From: UBA1413 sp964650525
GTDB taxonomy: Bacteria > Bacteroidota > Bacteroidia > Bacteroidales > Prolixibacteraceae
Assembly (NCBI GenBank): GCA_964650525.1
Contig: CAZYUA010000013.1
Location: forward strand, 1-64,000
DNA length: 64,000 nt
Direction of reading: 5' to 3'
The position numbers and the translations under genes were made by a program. The stretch's first letter is position 1. Each line of letters starts with the position of its first letter. Below, piece after piece: positions 1 through 8,610 of this stretch. Under the pieces are notes generated by a model. That model was not told the origin of the DNA and did no database searches. It saw only the letters and a list, made by a program, of their open reading frames with translations.

Positions 1-57
1 TCAGGGCTTCACTTTAGTAAATCAGGGCTTCACTGTGCTGCTTGCTCTCCCAAAAGA

Positions 58-89
58 GTGAAACCCTGACTAAAAAGTCAGGGCTTCAC
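58..89 (-). terminator. Hairpin downstream of the OmpA-domain gene
   Basis: Thirteen-base arms at 58-70 and 77-89 pair with one mismatch around a 6-base loop. They lie just past the stop codon of the minus-strand gene at 108. The right arm belongs to a short direct repeat, TCAGGGCTTCACT, which also occurs at 1-13 and 22-34, so this may be the edge of a small repeat array rather than a dedicated terminator. Confidence 0.45.
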
Positions 90-107
90 TTTACTATTAA
101 ACCTGAC

Positions 108-1190
108 CTATAACTTTGTAAATTCTACTCTGCGATTCTGTGCTTTTCCCCCGGCTGTTGCGTTTGAGCCGATTGGCTCAGTTTCACCTTTACCATCGGT
201 TTCCATCCTGGATACTTCGATTCCAAAAGTCTTGAACAATTCATTTTTTACAGAAGCTGCACGACGTTTGGACAAATCCAGATTCGTGTCATCAATCCCG
301 TCGCTGTCGGTATGTCCGGTAATCTTTATCCTGACTTCAGGATTATCCTTCAGAACTTTAGCAATGTCGCCCAATGCGCCATATGATTCAGCTTTAACCA
401 ACTCTTTTCCGGAGTCAAAGTATATACCATAGGAAATAAGTTTCCCTTCGGTGATCAGTTTATTTCTTGTATCCGGAGCGGCCGAAGTAAACCGCAGATT
501 GCTAATATAGGGGAACGCACCGCAGCCTTGGAGGCTGAATTGAAGCCTGTTGAGTTTTTGCCCCGCATAGATCACTGTCGGCAGGTCAACAACCTTTTGT
601 CCCAGGTGATAAATACGGACCCTTCTTTTCTGAATCCACAGGATCACATGATTCAGTTTATCATTCTGAACAGGCGCCAGTTCCGTTGAACCCTCATTAA
701 TGTTGTTTGCCCCTTCATCGTATCCAATGACTTTCCACGAGTTTTCCGTGCAGGTCACCTTAAAGCCTCCCGCTCCCGGAAAGAGTTCATCAGTTACTTG
801 TTCATCCTCGGACCAGAAAAAGAACAATTCAAATGATGCTTCTTCTGACTCCGGTTGCCTCACAGGTACGACATCAAATTCAAATATAAAATTTTCAGGC
901 AGATTTAAAGATTGCGCGGGCTGGCACCTCATATCGGCAGCAAGCAAATGAAGCCATTTACCGGCATACAGGTTAAGAGTTTTCACCTCACCGCTCCCGT
1001 TTGTCGTCCAAAGCGCAGGGAAATCACCCAAAGCATCAGATGAAAAGTCTTCAAAAAGAAGTATTCTATCTCCCGGAACGAAATCATATTTGCTGAAAGA
1101 CTGCAGTTTCTCCTGAACTTCTGTCTGAGCAAACAATGGTAAAACCGAATAAAAAATAAGAACCAGAGTGAGTGAATGAAGTTTTTTCAT
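108..1190 (-). CDS. Secreted OmpA-C-domain (peptidoglycan-binding) protein
   Basis: A 360-residue exported protein that probably anchors the outer envelope to peptidoglycan. It opens with a signal peptide (MKKLHS, a hydrophobic run, then LFAQ). The middle, about residues 30-240, has no family I recognise and looks beta-rich. The C-terminal 110 residues are an OmpA/MotB domain: YFDSGKELV, then ITGHTDSDG, then the NxxLSxxRAxxV helix read as NLDLSKRRAASVK. The Asp and Arg that bind diaminopimelate are present. An upstream ATG at 1226 would add 12 polar residues before the signal peptide, so the ATG at 1190 is preferred. The gene stands alone. The domain call is firm; the role of the middle region is unknown. 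Confidence 0.85.
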   Translation of the reverse strand: MKKLHSLTLVLIFYSVLPLFAQTEVQEKLQSFSKYDFVPGDRILLFEDFSSDALGDFPALWTTNGSGEVKTLNLYAGKWLHLLAADMRCQPAQSLNLPENFIFEFDVVPVRQPESEEASFELFFFWSEDEQVTDELFPGAGGFKVTCTENSWKVIGYDEGANNINEGSTELAPVQNDKLNHVILWIQKRRVRIYHLGQKVVDLPTVIYAGQKLNRLQFSLQGCGAFPYISNLRFTSAAPDTRNKLITEGKLISYGIYFDSGKELVKAESYGALGDIAKVLKDNPEVRIKITGHTDSDGIDDTNLDLSKRRAASVKNELFKTFGIEVSRMETDGKGETEPIGSNATAGGKAQNRRVEFTKL

Positions 1191-1340
1191 AAGGCTTTCA
1201 TTTAAATTTTTTTCCGTATTTATCATTCCTTTACAATATTATAAAAAAATGATGAAACAGACAAGTAAATAGCCAATACCCCTGACCGATCCTTGCCTGA
1301 ACAAATCGGATATTCAGGACAGGAGGTAAACCTATGATCT

Positions 1341-1769
1341 TTGAACAGATATCTGATCCCGCAATTCAGCTGGTCAGTAAAAGCCCAGGCCCGGAATCCG
1401 AAAAAGATATATGCCATAGATACCGGATTCATCAGCGAAGCAGCCACCCTGTTTACTGACAACTTCGGTGCGCGTTTTGAAAATCTTGTTTTTCTGCATC
1501 TCAGAAGGAAATACAGCAATATCTATCATTTCAGGGAAAAGCAGGAGTGTGATTTTGTCGCATTCAGCAAAAACCAACCGGCAGAAATTCTCCAGGCTTG
1601 CTATCAAGTTGACGATTTGAATTCTGACAGAGAATTCCAGGGTATAGCGTATGCATTAAAATACTTTAAAATGGAATCGGGCACGATTGTGACCTTAAAC
1701 CAGAAAGAGACATTCCATAAAGACAAGCTGAATATCAAGATGGTTCCGGCTCATGAATATTTGGTTTAA
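1341..1769 (+). pseudogene. C-terminal relic of a DUF4143-type AAA ATPase
   Basis: About 142 codons match the C-terminal DUF4143/nuclease-like half of the family annotated as ATP-binding protein (AAA plus DUF4143). Visible motifs are NPKKIYAIDTGF, ENLVFLHLRRK, and ECDFVAF with the family's acidic metal-binding-like residues. The P-loop half of roughly 250 residues is absent. The reading frame is closed by a TGA just upstream of 1341 and opens only at a TTG. This is therefore a decayed remnant, not a functional gene. The break probably lies around 1225-1340, where nothing else is recognisable. Confidence 0.7.
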
Positions 1770-2184
1770 CTTGTTCAGGACATCATTTATGATGCCCGGA
1801 TAACGGGGTACGGGGAAATCGGTCCTGCCCACATCCCTATCGCTGCCGGTATAACCGGTTAACCTACCTTTGAGTCCGGGATGGGTTTCGTGATGTATCA
1901 GGGATCAAAAGTGGGAGTATGGGAATGAGTTCTAAGGAAAAAGAAGTGAGTGTGCTCGCTTTCACTCACACACTCGTTCTTTTTCAATACCCCCAACGGA
2001 CAAAAGTTGCAATCTGATTAACAATCCATTAATCTTGATTGTTATCTACTAACCAATTGGATTTAGTCGATCCTGATTACAGGAACACAGACCCTAACGC
2101 TTCCTATGCGGGTTCTGGAACAGGATTGGTAACAACCAGAGTATAATTCTACAGTCAGCCCTATACATAGTTACCGGAGAAACG
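1770..2184. other. Intergenic, with a palindromic terminator
   Basis: There is no convincing gene here. It holds the hairpin at 1938-1985. A 31-codon open stretch at 2051-2146 on the plus strand (reads NQLDLVDPDYRNTD and ends TTRV-stop) has coding-like composition and could be the tail of a lost gene, but I cannot assign it. Confidence 0.4.
1938..1985. terminator. Bidirectional rho-independent-type hairpin
   Basis: The left arm AAAAAGAAGTGAGTGTG (1938-1954) pairs with CACACTCGTTCTTTTT (1969-1984) with one bulge. The A-rich and T-rich flanks make it usable from either strand. It sits between the DUF4143 relic and the metallopeptidase gene, whose transcripts converge here. Confidence 0.6.
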
Positions 2185-3824
2185 TTAGTACATCCCCACT
2201 TCAGCCAGGGCAGCAAACTGCAATCCGTCCCAGGCAGACCTGGCAATCACTTTATAATACCTGAAGCTCATTGCTGAACTGAAGTCGAAATACTGAGGAC
2301 CGTTAGCCTCTGCAAATACGAACGATCCTGCAGATGTAAAATTTATTCCATCGCTGCTGGTCAAAAGCTCTGCGTTCTTGATGGCACGTGCGAGACCGCC
2401 TCTTTGAACAATGGATAACCCCTTTAATGTACGTGCGTCACCCATATCGATTACAAGCTGATGCGGGTATATCGTCGCATCACTCGTCCACCTGGAATGC
2501 CAGAATGTAGAGACGTTTCCATCAATTAAAGCCGTGGCTCTTCCATTGATATCTCCTTCACCACTGGTTTCTTCAGAGCTAAAAGAAACAATCCGCCATC
2601 CTTGCTTGCTTGTTTCATCTCTTGTATCAATGTTTAATACCGGCACCCCTGCCAAAAAAGTATAAGAATAATAGATTTCAATGATGTTCCCTCTATCCTG
2701 CACCAATTTAACTTTTAACTCATACGGGACATAATCCGCTTTATACTCCAGATCAGCAATTGGCATTTCAATAAAAAAGCTATCCGGGTTGATTGGTTTT
2801 GATGCCCATGCAATAGCGTTATAATCTTTGTTGATGCCATAGCCTTCATTTGCTACGTTGGGATCATTGAAACAGACTATATCCGTAACCGGTACCGAAC
2901 TGACGAATTTCCCATTTACGATAATGGCAGCCTTTTCTGCATCATAGCTGGCATGAATGGTTTGAAGAGAAGCATTTGACGTTCCGTAATAGGTATTGAT
3001 GCCAGTATTGAAAATTTGATTTGTATTCAGGACGGCACAATCGGCTTCGGTTAAGAATGTCGGCGATTTTCCCCATGTATAATTGCCTGCCCACATTAAA
3101 GCCATGCCTAATGCGCCCTCCGAAGTAAACTTCTGCCGGTTATGTGACAGGTTCAATCCGTGACCCAATTCGTGAAGCATGCCCCCGATCCATATTGTAG
3201 CCCTTTCGCCCAGGGTGCTGCCGGTTCCTAAATGCTTTATGTCCTGGTCTGCATAATCCAGAGCAAAACAAAATTTACCCAGACCATAAAAAGGTACACC
3301 CCCCGGTGACCCGCTGCCATCATATGAACTTGCAGGCAAGATCACAAGGTAATGTTCGCTGGTAAAATCTGAGGCATGTGTCGCTCTATAATTGTTAATT
3401 TCCGCAATTATTGCATCGTGGCTGCCCGAAGGGTATGCTACCTTTCCATTGGTTCCTGTAATCTCAATGAGCTTTACTCTTTTTTTGGCATCATCTTTTA
3501 GCAATCCAAGTGTTTTATAACCATACCCGTTGCGCTCCATTTCATTTCCGAAATAATCCTGGAAACTTAAAAGAATTTCGCTTAACCTTCGATGATAATC
3601 TGCTGGCTTGTCTGCGTCCGCGGGAACAAAATATACAATGTTCAGGTTATGAGCCTTTTCACTTTTATAATCGTAAACCACTCCGGGTGGAGGAGGTGGT
3701 GGCGTAGGCGGAGGGTCCTGTCCTTCCTCACATGATTGAATGAAGGCAATGTTGCAGATAAGTAAAAGCAAAACAAAATAGTGGTTCTTCTTGTACGATT
3801 TTTTTAATTTTTGTTTTGAAACAT
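2185..3824 (-). CDS. Lipoprotein zinc metallopeptidase with C-terminal F5/8 type C domain
   Basis: A predicted surface lipoprotein protease. After a lipobox (AFIQSC) and a Pro-rich linker comes a catalytic region with the long zinc signature HELGHGLNLSH (HExxHxxxxxH), typical of metzincin-like peptidases. The last 150 residues form a discoidin-like F5/8 type C domain (WHSRWTSD, HQLVIDMG, RYYKVIARSAWDGLQFAALAE) for glycan or surface binding. The start is problematic. The frame stays open into the tRNA-Leu gene without a credible start. The ATG at 3824 (MFQNKN) is out of frame by one base. Adding one A to the AAAAA run after it would join that ATG to KLKKSYKKNHYF and the signal peptide. I infer a one-base deletion, real or an assembly error. 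Confidence 0.75.
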
Positions 3825-3929
3825 GGAGGCTTCCGGAACTTCTTGTTCCCCGGTATCCAGGAGAACCCGGTTGGATCCGTCTGCATGGACATAATGTACT
3901 ATCCCTCCCCACGCTCTTATTCTTTTTCA

Positions 3930-3957
3930 GCCCTCCTTCGCCAAGGCTTCGGAGGGC
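3930..3957. repeat. REP-like palindrome between tRNA-Leu and the metallopeptidase
   Basis: GCCCTCC at 3930-3936 pairs with GGAGGGC at 3951-3957, with an inner GCC/GGC pair and short loop. It lies just downstream of tRNA-Leu (minus strand) and could act as its processing or termination hairpin. No U-tract follows on that strand. Confidence 0.4.
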
Positions 3958-3960
3958 ACA

Positions 3961-4047
3961 GTACCCGGAGCGGGACTTGAACCCGCACAGCCTCAATGGC
4001 CACAGGATTTTAAGTCCTGCGTGTCTACCGATTCCACCATCCGGGCA
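3961..4047 (-). tRNA. tRNA-Leu (anticodon TAA)
   Basis: This 87-nt gene has a long variable arm, as expected for leucine. The seven-base acceptor stem pairs with one G-T wobble, the anticodon stem is CAGGA/TCCTG with loop CTTAAAA (anticodon TAA), and the T-arm is GCGGG TTCAAGT CCCGC. CCA is not encoded. It probably shares a transcript with tRNA-Gly upstream. Confidence 0.95.
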
Positions 4048-4144
4048 TAAACAAAAAAAACCAACATCACTTGGTTTTTAACGATTTCTGCAAAGGTAAC
4101 GCTACATCAACAAATCAATACAATTGAAGATCAGCAAATGTAAT

Positions 4145-4218
<74 letters not shown>

Positions 4219-4321
4219 TTTTAATAGGTAAAGAACGTCATTTCCTAATAGTGCGGAATTACCTTGGTGTCCCGGGTCAGGAGGCCTTTGACCGGCCGGT
4301 TCCGCTTCTTTTCAGGCGATG

Positions 4322-4352
4322 CAAATATAAATCATTTTTCATTTCCTGCAAA
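4322..4352 (-). promoter_or_regulatory. Bacteroidota promoter of the tRNA-Gly/tRNA-Leu unit
   Basis: On the minus strand a TTTG (4352-4349) is followed after exactly 19 nt by TATATTTG (4329-4322). This is the -33 TTTG / -7 TAnnTTTG pattern of the Bacteroidota housekeeping sigma factor. The leader before tRNA-Gly would be about 95 nt. Confidence 0.7.
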
Positions 4353-4376
4353 TAATCAGGCAGAAATCACAGGGGT

Positions 4377-7300
4377 TCATTCCCAGGTGCAGATAGATTC
4401 GATGAAGGAGGCTGAGCCGTCTTTCAGCCATCCGTCGAGCTGGGCCATTTCCTTCAGTTGTTGTCCCCGGCTCCTGGACACTTCAGTAAATCCGGTTTTG
4501 AATCCCGGGAAGGAGGTCATGTCGCCCCAGAGTTTTTCGAACTGTGCAACGGGAAAAATATCCTCCTGTCCTTTTCCCCATCTCTTTTTTACCTCTTTGA
4601 TGGTTATATAGCTGGGCATAGCTTTGGCAGTTTCCAGGATCCTTTCCTCTACTTTGGATTTATTGCTCAGGTCAGATGCCGACAGGCCGAAAGCATCCAG
4701 CAAACCGCCGATGGTGATCCAGAAGGTATTGGTATTGTAATAACTCAGTGTAAATTCCTCCTTTTCATCCGGTAAGGCCAGTCCTTCAATCAGCCGGAGC
4801 TGGCCATTCACTTTTGCAAGTCCCCCACCCCTGTCGTCCAGCCAGCGGGGAATAATCTCCACGGTCATGGCATTCTCCAGCAGAATATGGAGTCCCAGGA
4901 GGCCAGGATCGGCGTTTGCTCCCAGGGTATCGATATTGTGCACCAGGAGGTATTTTAACCGGGGATTTTGGTTTAGCATCTTGCAAAGGGTGCCATTCAT
5001 AAGCAGGTTGGGGATCTCAAACCAGTGGCCTGCCGGATGGATACACTGTTCCGGGGAGTTGTCGGTGTAATCTTCGCCTTCGCCGGCCTGCCTGGCCCAG
5101 TGAATGAGGGTATTCCGGAGGTTTTCCCTGATTTTCTGGGATTGTTCATCCAGCACCTGGCGGGGCATTTCATCCCAGTAGAAGCGCAGATCCCGCTCTG
5201 TAGGGTAAAGACGCAACCCGATGAAGTTCCCGGGCGAAACAAAAATTCCCTCTTTTTCGGAACTTTTCCGGTTTTCAAGGAAATCGCACACGGGCTTATG
5301 GGTAAGGTGACTGGTGGTAAAAACATGAAGGAGGTGGGTATCGAAGAGCCTGCAGGTTTGCCTGTCTTTCGCGAGGTGGACTTCAATGAAATTGCGGTGT
5401 TTTCCGGCAAACCTTGCAAAAGGATGGAGAGCCTTGACGATGCCGGCTCCCTGGCTCCAGCGGCTGCCAATGCCGCCCGCCAGGGTGACAAGGGCTACCT
5501 CGCCGTTACGGATGGAGGCAGAGCCCGCCGCAATGGCTTCTGCCTGCAGCTGAGGGGTGATTTTCTGAACTTCCTCCTGTGTGGGATCAGAAATCAGGGT
5601 ATTCAGGGGAAGCCGGTTACGGGAGAGACCGATTCTGCCACTTTTAAGCCCGGATTGGATCTCTTCATGGATGGTCCGGTTAAACCCTGTTTCGCGCAGG
5701 AGCCCGAAAAGTGATTGGCGGTTCAGCTGGCCGGCATCCCGGGCGGGGATCATACGGTCGAAGAGGTCGGTCATGAAACTTCGGTAGAAGCCCTGTTCTT
5801 TGTTGACTTTTCCCAGAAGCTCCAGCTCGCGGAGCTGGCATCCTGTCAGGTGGATCCGTTCCTTTTTCAGCAGGGAGGGGACCATCAGGGTATAGTATTT
5901 CACCGGCATGAAAGCGTTTGCGGCCGTTTCGAAGGTCGCCAGGGAACCGTTTTCGTTGATTCTGAAATCATACACTACGGGGTCCATGGCAAAAGGGACC
6001 GACTTTTCCATTTCGGTTTTGCCTTTTCGCAGGGTTGCCAGGAGCCACCCGCGGGCTTCCTCCCTGATTTCAGGATCGAAGATAAATCCCATGCCTCCAC
6101 CCGACATGCCACCCATCATCCAGAAACCCCAGAAACGGCTGCCGTACCGGTCGCGGGTGGCATGGATCATATTTTCGGTATAGGCATTCGTCACAGCCGG
6201 GATAATATCCTGAATGGGGCCATCGAAATTCTGCTGGGTGAGTTCTCCCAATTTCCTGATATTTCCGGCTTTCAGCTGACTTACGATTTCGTCGAAGAGG
6301 GTCATAGCTTGTTTACGGGCTTCCCACTCTCTGTGTGAGCGGAGCAGGTATTTTTCGGTCACCATTTCGAGGATCGGGCCTACATTCTGGGCCATGCCTC
6401 CATGGACCATCACCAGGGATTGCTGGAGTTTCAAACGGGTTTCGGCAGAAACCTCTTCATTGGTAAGGATTTGGTGTGCGGGGAGCAACCTGCCCTTGCT
6501 GATTCCATATTCAGGATCTCCGGGTCGGGCTTTCACCCCGGTAATCAGTTTGATGCCTGGCCAGATGCCTCCTGAATCCTGCCACCCTCCTCCCGAACCG
6601 CCCAGCCATTCACCCAGGATGGCCTTGGAAGCCACCAGCCTTCGCTCTTCCTCTGTCAGGGTCCCGGTTATTTCCCGGGTCTGGCCTGTAGCCCGCATGC
6701 AAACGGAGATCAGTGAAGCCAGCAGCGTCGTCGAGACAGCCAGGCGCGATCCCTTTGGAATGTTATTCACCTGACTTACCAGTTCCAGGCCTAAGCCAGG
6801 TCCCAGCATCCTTTCCAGCAGGAAGGATACAGGCATGTCCAGGCCTTCCATTCCCGGAGGGATGATCCCTGATGCGATGACCGCGGCTTTCAGAAGACCC
6901 AGGTAGTCTTCAGCAAAATGAAAGACTTCAGCAAGTTGGCGGATCACAGAAACAGACTCCAGATCTGTACTCACCAGGCGGATCACCGGATCGTCGGTAA
7001 CGCGGAGAAATGCCTCTACAGGTGGCACCGGTGTTTCCCCGTTTCCGGCCATGCACAGGTCGACGGAAATGTTGAGTACCCGGGCACCTTCCGGGAAATC
7101 CATGCCGAGGAAAAAAATATCGCTCCAGCAGCTGTGCGACAAATCCATCCTCACCGGGGTTTTTTCGTGCAAAATCGGAAAGAGGCCGGAGGCTTCATCG
7201 CGGGTCATCATCTCTTTACGGAACCGGAGGGGGTGATCCAGCGGATGCCCTGTCCGGAACATCCAGCTGTTCCCGACCGTGCTCTTGACGCTGAGTTTCA

Positions 7301-7694
7301 CCTGGCCGGTAAGGGTCTGGAATCCCAGCTTCCGGCAGGCATCGGCCAACGCACTGCAGAGGCCCTGGTTAACGCCGTTTTCCTGCTGAACCTTCAGCAA
7401 CAGGTCTATGGCTTCCTCAAACCGGCGGTTCAGAATATGCTCATAGGCTATGTAGGGCGTGATAGCCCTGGTTCCGGCACCGGGCCGGCAAGGCAGGTAA
7501 AACCGGTAAATGACATACAGTAAGAACAGGGCTCTCACCTTTTCGTACAGATTTGCACTCTGGTTCCGGAAAAGCTCCAGCGAAACGGCTTCCTCTAAAA
7601 GCTCTTCCATGGTCATGGATGAACAGAATTCCTCGACCGACCGGTTTCTGGTATCAGCATCCTGAGAAAGAATAAGTTCCGTTAGCTTGCCCAT
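4377..7694 (-). CDS. Fkp-like GHMP sugar kinase fused to a UDPGP-type uridylyltransferase
   Basis: A 1105-residue predicted bifunctional sugar-salvage enzyme. Residues 1-150 are an uncharacterised helical segment. Residues 180-550 resemble the kinase half of L-fucokinases: MDLSHSCWSD and VLNISVDL (entry strands), a weak ATP loop PKGSRLAVSTTLLA (313-326), the hallmark GGGWQDSGGIWPG (368-380), and GGMSGGGMGF near the end. Residues about 730-1105 are a UDPGP/UAP-type pyrophosphorylase: LAGGIGS at 738 with Lys754 replacing the usual PK, PAGHW near 891, NIDTLGANAD near 920. I infer sugar to sugar-1-phosphate to UDP-sugar. Domain order is the reverse of Fkp. It lies 4 bp after the GalU-like gene in one operon. 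The substrate is unknown. Confidence 0.7.
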   Translation of the reverse strand: MGKLTELILSQDADTRNRSVEEFCSSMTMEELLEEAVSLELFRNQSANLYEKVRALFLLYVIYRFYLPCRPGAGTRAITPYIAYEHILNRRFEEAIDLLLKVQQENGVNQGLCSALADACRKLGFQTLTGQVKLSVKSTVGNSWMFRTGHPLDHPLRFRKEMMTRDEASGLFPILHEKTPVRMDLSHSCWSDIFFLGMDFPEGARVLNISVDLCMAGNGETPVPPVEAFLRVTDDPVIRLVSTDLESVSVIRQLAEVFHFAEDYLGLLKAAVIASGIIPPGMEGLDMPVSFLLERMLGPGLGLELVSQVNNIPKGSRLAVSTTLLASLISVCMRATGQTREITGTLTEEERRLVASKAILGEWLGGSGGGWQDSGGIWPGIKLITGVKARPGDPEYGISKGRLLPAHQILTNEEVSAETRLKLQQSLVMVHGGMAQNVGPILEMVTEKYLLRSHREWEARKQAMTLFDEIVSQLKAGNIRKLGELTQQNFDGPIQDIIPAVTNAYTENMIHATRDRYGSRFWGFWMMGGMSGGGMGFIFDPEIREEARGWLLATLRKGKTEMEKSVPFAMDPVVYDFRINENGSLATFETAANAFMPVKYYTLMVPSLLKKERIHLTGCQLRELELLGKVNKEQGFYRSFMTDLFDRMIPARDAGQLNRQSLFGLLRETGFNRTIHEEIQSGLKSGRIGLSRNRLPLNTLISDPTQEEVQKITPQLQAEAIAAGSASIRNGEVALVTLAGGIGSRWSQGAGIVKALHPFARFAGKHRNFIEVHLAKDRQTCRLFDTHLLHVFTTSHLTHKPVCDFLENRKSSEKEGIFVSPGNFIGLRLYPTERDLRFYWDEMPRQVLDEQSQKIRENLRNTLIHWARQAGEGEDYTDNSPEQCIHPAGHWFEIPNLLMNGTLCKMLNQNPRLKYLLVHNIDTLGANADPGLLGLHILLENAMTVEIIPRWLDDRGGGLAKVNGQLRLIEGLALPDEKEEFTLSYYNTNTFWITIGGLLDAFGLSASDLSNKSKVEERILETAKAMPSYITIKEVKKRWGKGQEDIFPVAQFEKLWGDMTSFPGFKTGFTEVSRSRGQQLKEMAQLDGWLKDGSASFIESICTWE

Positions 7695-7698
7695 CGTT

Positions 7699-8553
7699 TC
7701 AAACGGTATTCTGGCGTTCCTTCTCGATAAAAAACTGCAGCAGTTCCGACAGGATCATCTCCCGGTCCATGCCGGTCAGGGAAAGGGCGATCTGGGCTTT
7801 GAGCAACCCGTAATCCCTGCCGATGTCGAAGCGCAGGTCATTTCTTTCAAGGGCCAGGTATTTGCTGATCCGGCTGAGTTCGTTCAGCGATTCGCTCAAC
7901 CCGAGGGTTTGGTCCGGACCGGCCTCCATCCGCTTCCGGAGGAGGTCTATGATCACCGGGGAGAAGACATGCATTCCGAAGAAGCATAGGTAATAACCGG
8001 TGCGGAGGCCGGGAACCAGGAGATGCTGTTCGGCAAATGAGGGTACCGGTTTTTCAGCTACCCGGGCAATGCGGAATAGATGATCCTGCCCCCGGACCCT
8101 TTCTGCTCCGATGGTTCCGTAGTTGCTGATCTGGGTTTCGCGGGTCTGCTGGACAACCGACACAGAACATCCGTTTTGCCGGGCAACGGCGATCAGTTCA
8201 CGGGCAACATTATTGCCCGACTGGTTAACATACAGATGGTCGCCAACGAGGTGAAGGAAAGGTTCCCCTCCGAGAAACCGGTCGGCACAAAGCACGGCAT
8301 GGCCATATCCCCGGGGTTCCGGCTGGGGAATAAATTCAACGATACGGGCATATTCCGCGAGGTTTTGCCTGAATACCGGCTCGTCACCCGGGTGGATGAC
8401 AATCCCGATACGGGAGATCCCGGCAGCGGTAATTTCGTCGATCAGAATCTCCAGTACGGTCTTCTTTATCCGGTTGCGGTCGATGAGGGTTTGCAGGGGA
8501 AGTTTCCGCTGGTCAGGACCGGCAGCAGTAATCAGCGCTTTGGTAACATTCAT
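7699..8553 (-). CDS. GalU-like nucleotidyltransferase with altered active site
   Basis: A 284-residue protein with the NTP_transferase fold of GalU: KALITAAG at the N-terminus, FIPQPEPRGYGHAVLCA (the usual QxxPxGLGHAV region), VGDHLYVN in place of the DD motif, and VAEKPVPSFAE. The nucleotide-binding signature GxGTR reads GPDQR. The following LPATKAIPKE block is shortened and lacks the PK lysine. It may be a weak enzyme or a regulatory subunit of the fusion protein encoded 4 bp downstream. UTP:glucose-1-phosphate uridylyltransferase is the closest family; activity is doubtful. Confidence 0.65.
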   Translation of the reverse strand: MNVTKALITAAGPDQRKLPLQTLIDRNRIKKTVLEILIDEITAAGISRIGIVIHPGDEPVFRQNLAEYARIVEFIPQPEPRGYGHAVLCADRFLGGEPFLHLVGDHLYVNQSGNNVARELIAVARQNGCSVSVVQQTRETQISNYGTIGAERVRGQDHLFRIARVAEKPVPSFAEQHLLVPGLRTGYYLCFFGMHVFSPVIIDLLRKRMEAGPDQTLGLSESLNELSRISKYLALERNDLRFDIGRDYGLLKAQIALSLTGMDREMILSELLQFFIEKERQNTV

Positions 8554-8610
8554 GGTTGTCAGGTGATTTTTTCAGGTACCGGTCCCTGAATAGATTTCCG
8601 GGGAGAAGAC

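Noticed and set aside
1..90. Three copies of TCAGGGCTTCACT as a possible CRISPR edge
   Set aside because: The spacing is irregular (21 and 56 bp), the repeats are too short, and there are no cas genes. Treated as a hairpin/repeat.
1223..1607. Minus-strand frames opposite the DUF4143 relic
   Set aside because: They are antisense to a recognisable family sequence and have no family features of their own.
5025..6338. Long plus-strand frames opposite the kinase/uridylyltransferase gene
   Set aside because: Their composition is that of antisense reading of a GC-rich gene. The minus strand carries clear enzyme motifs.
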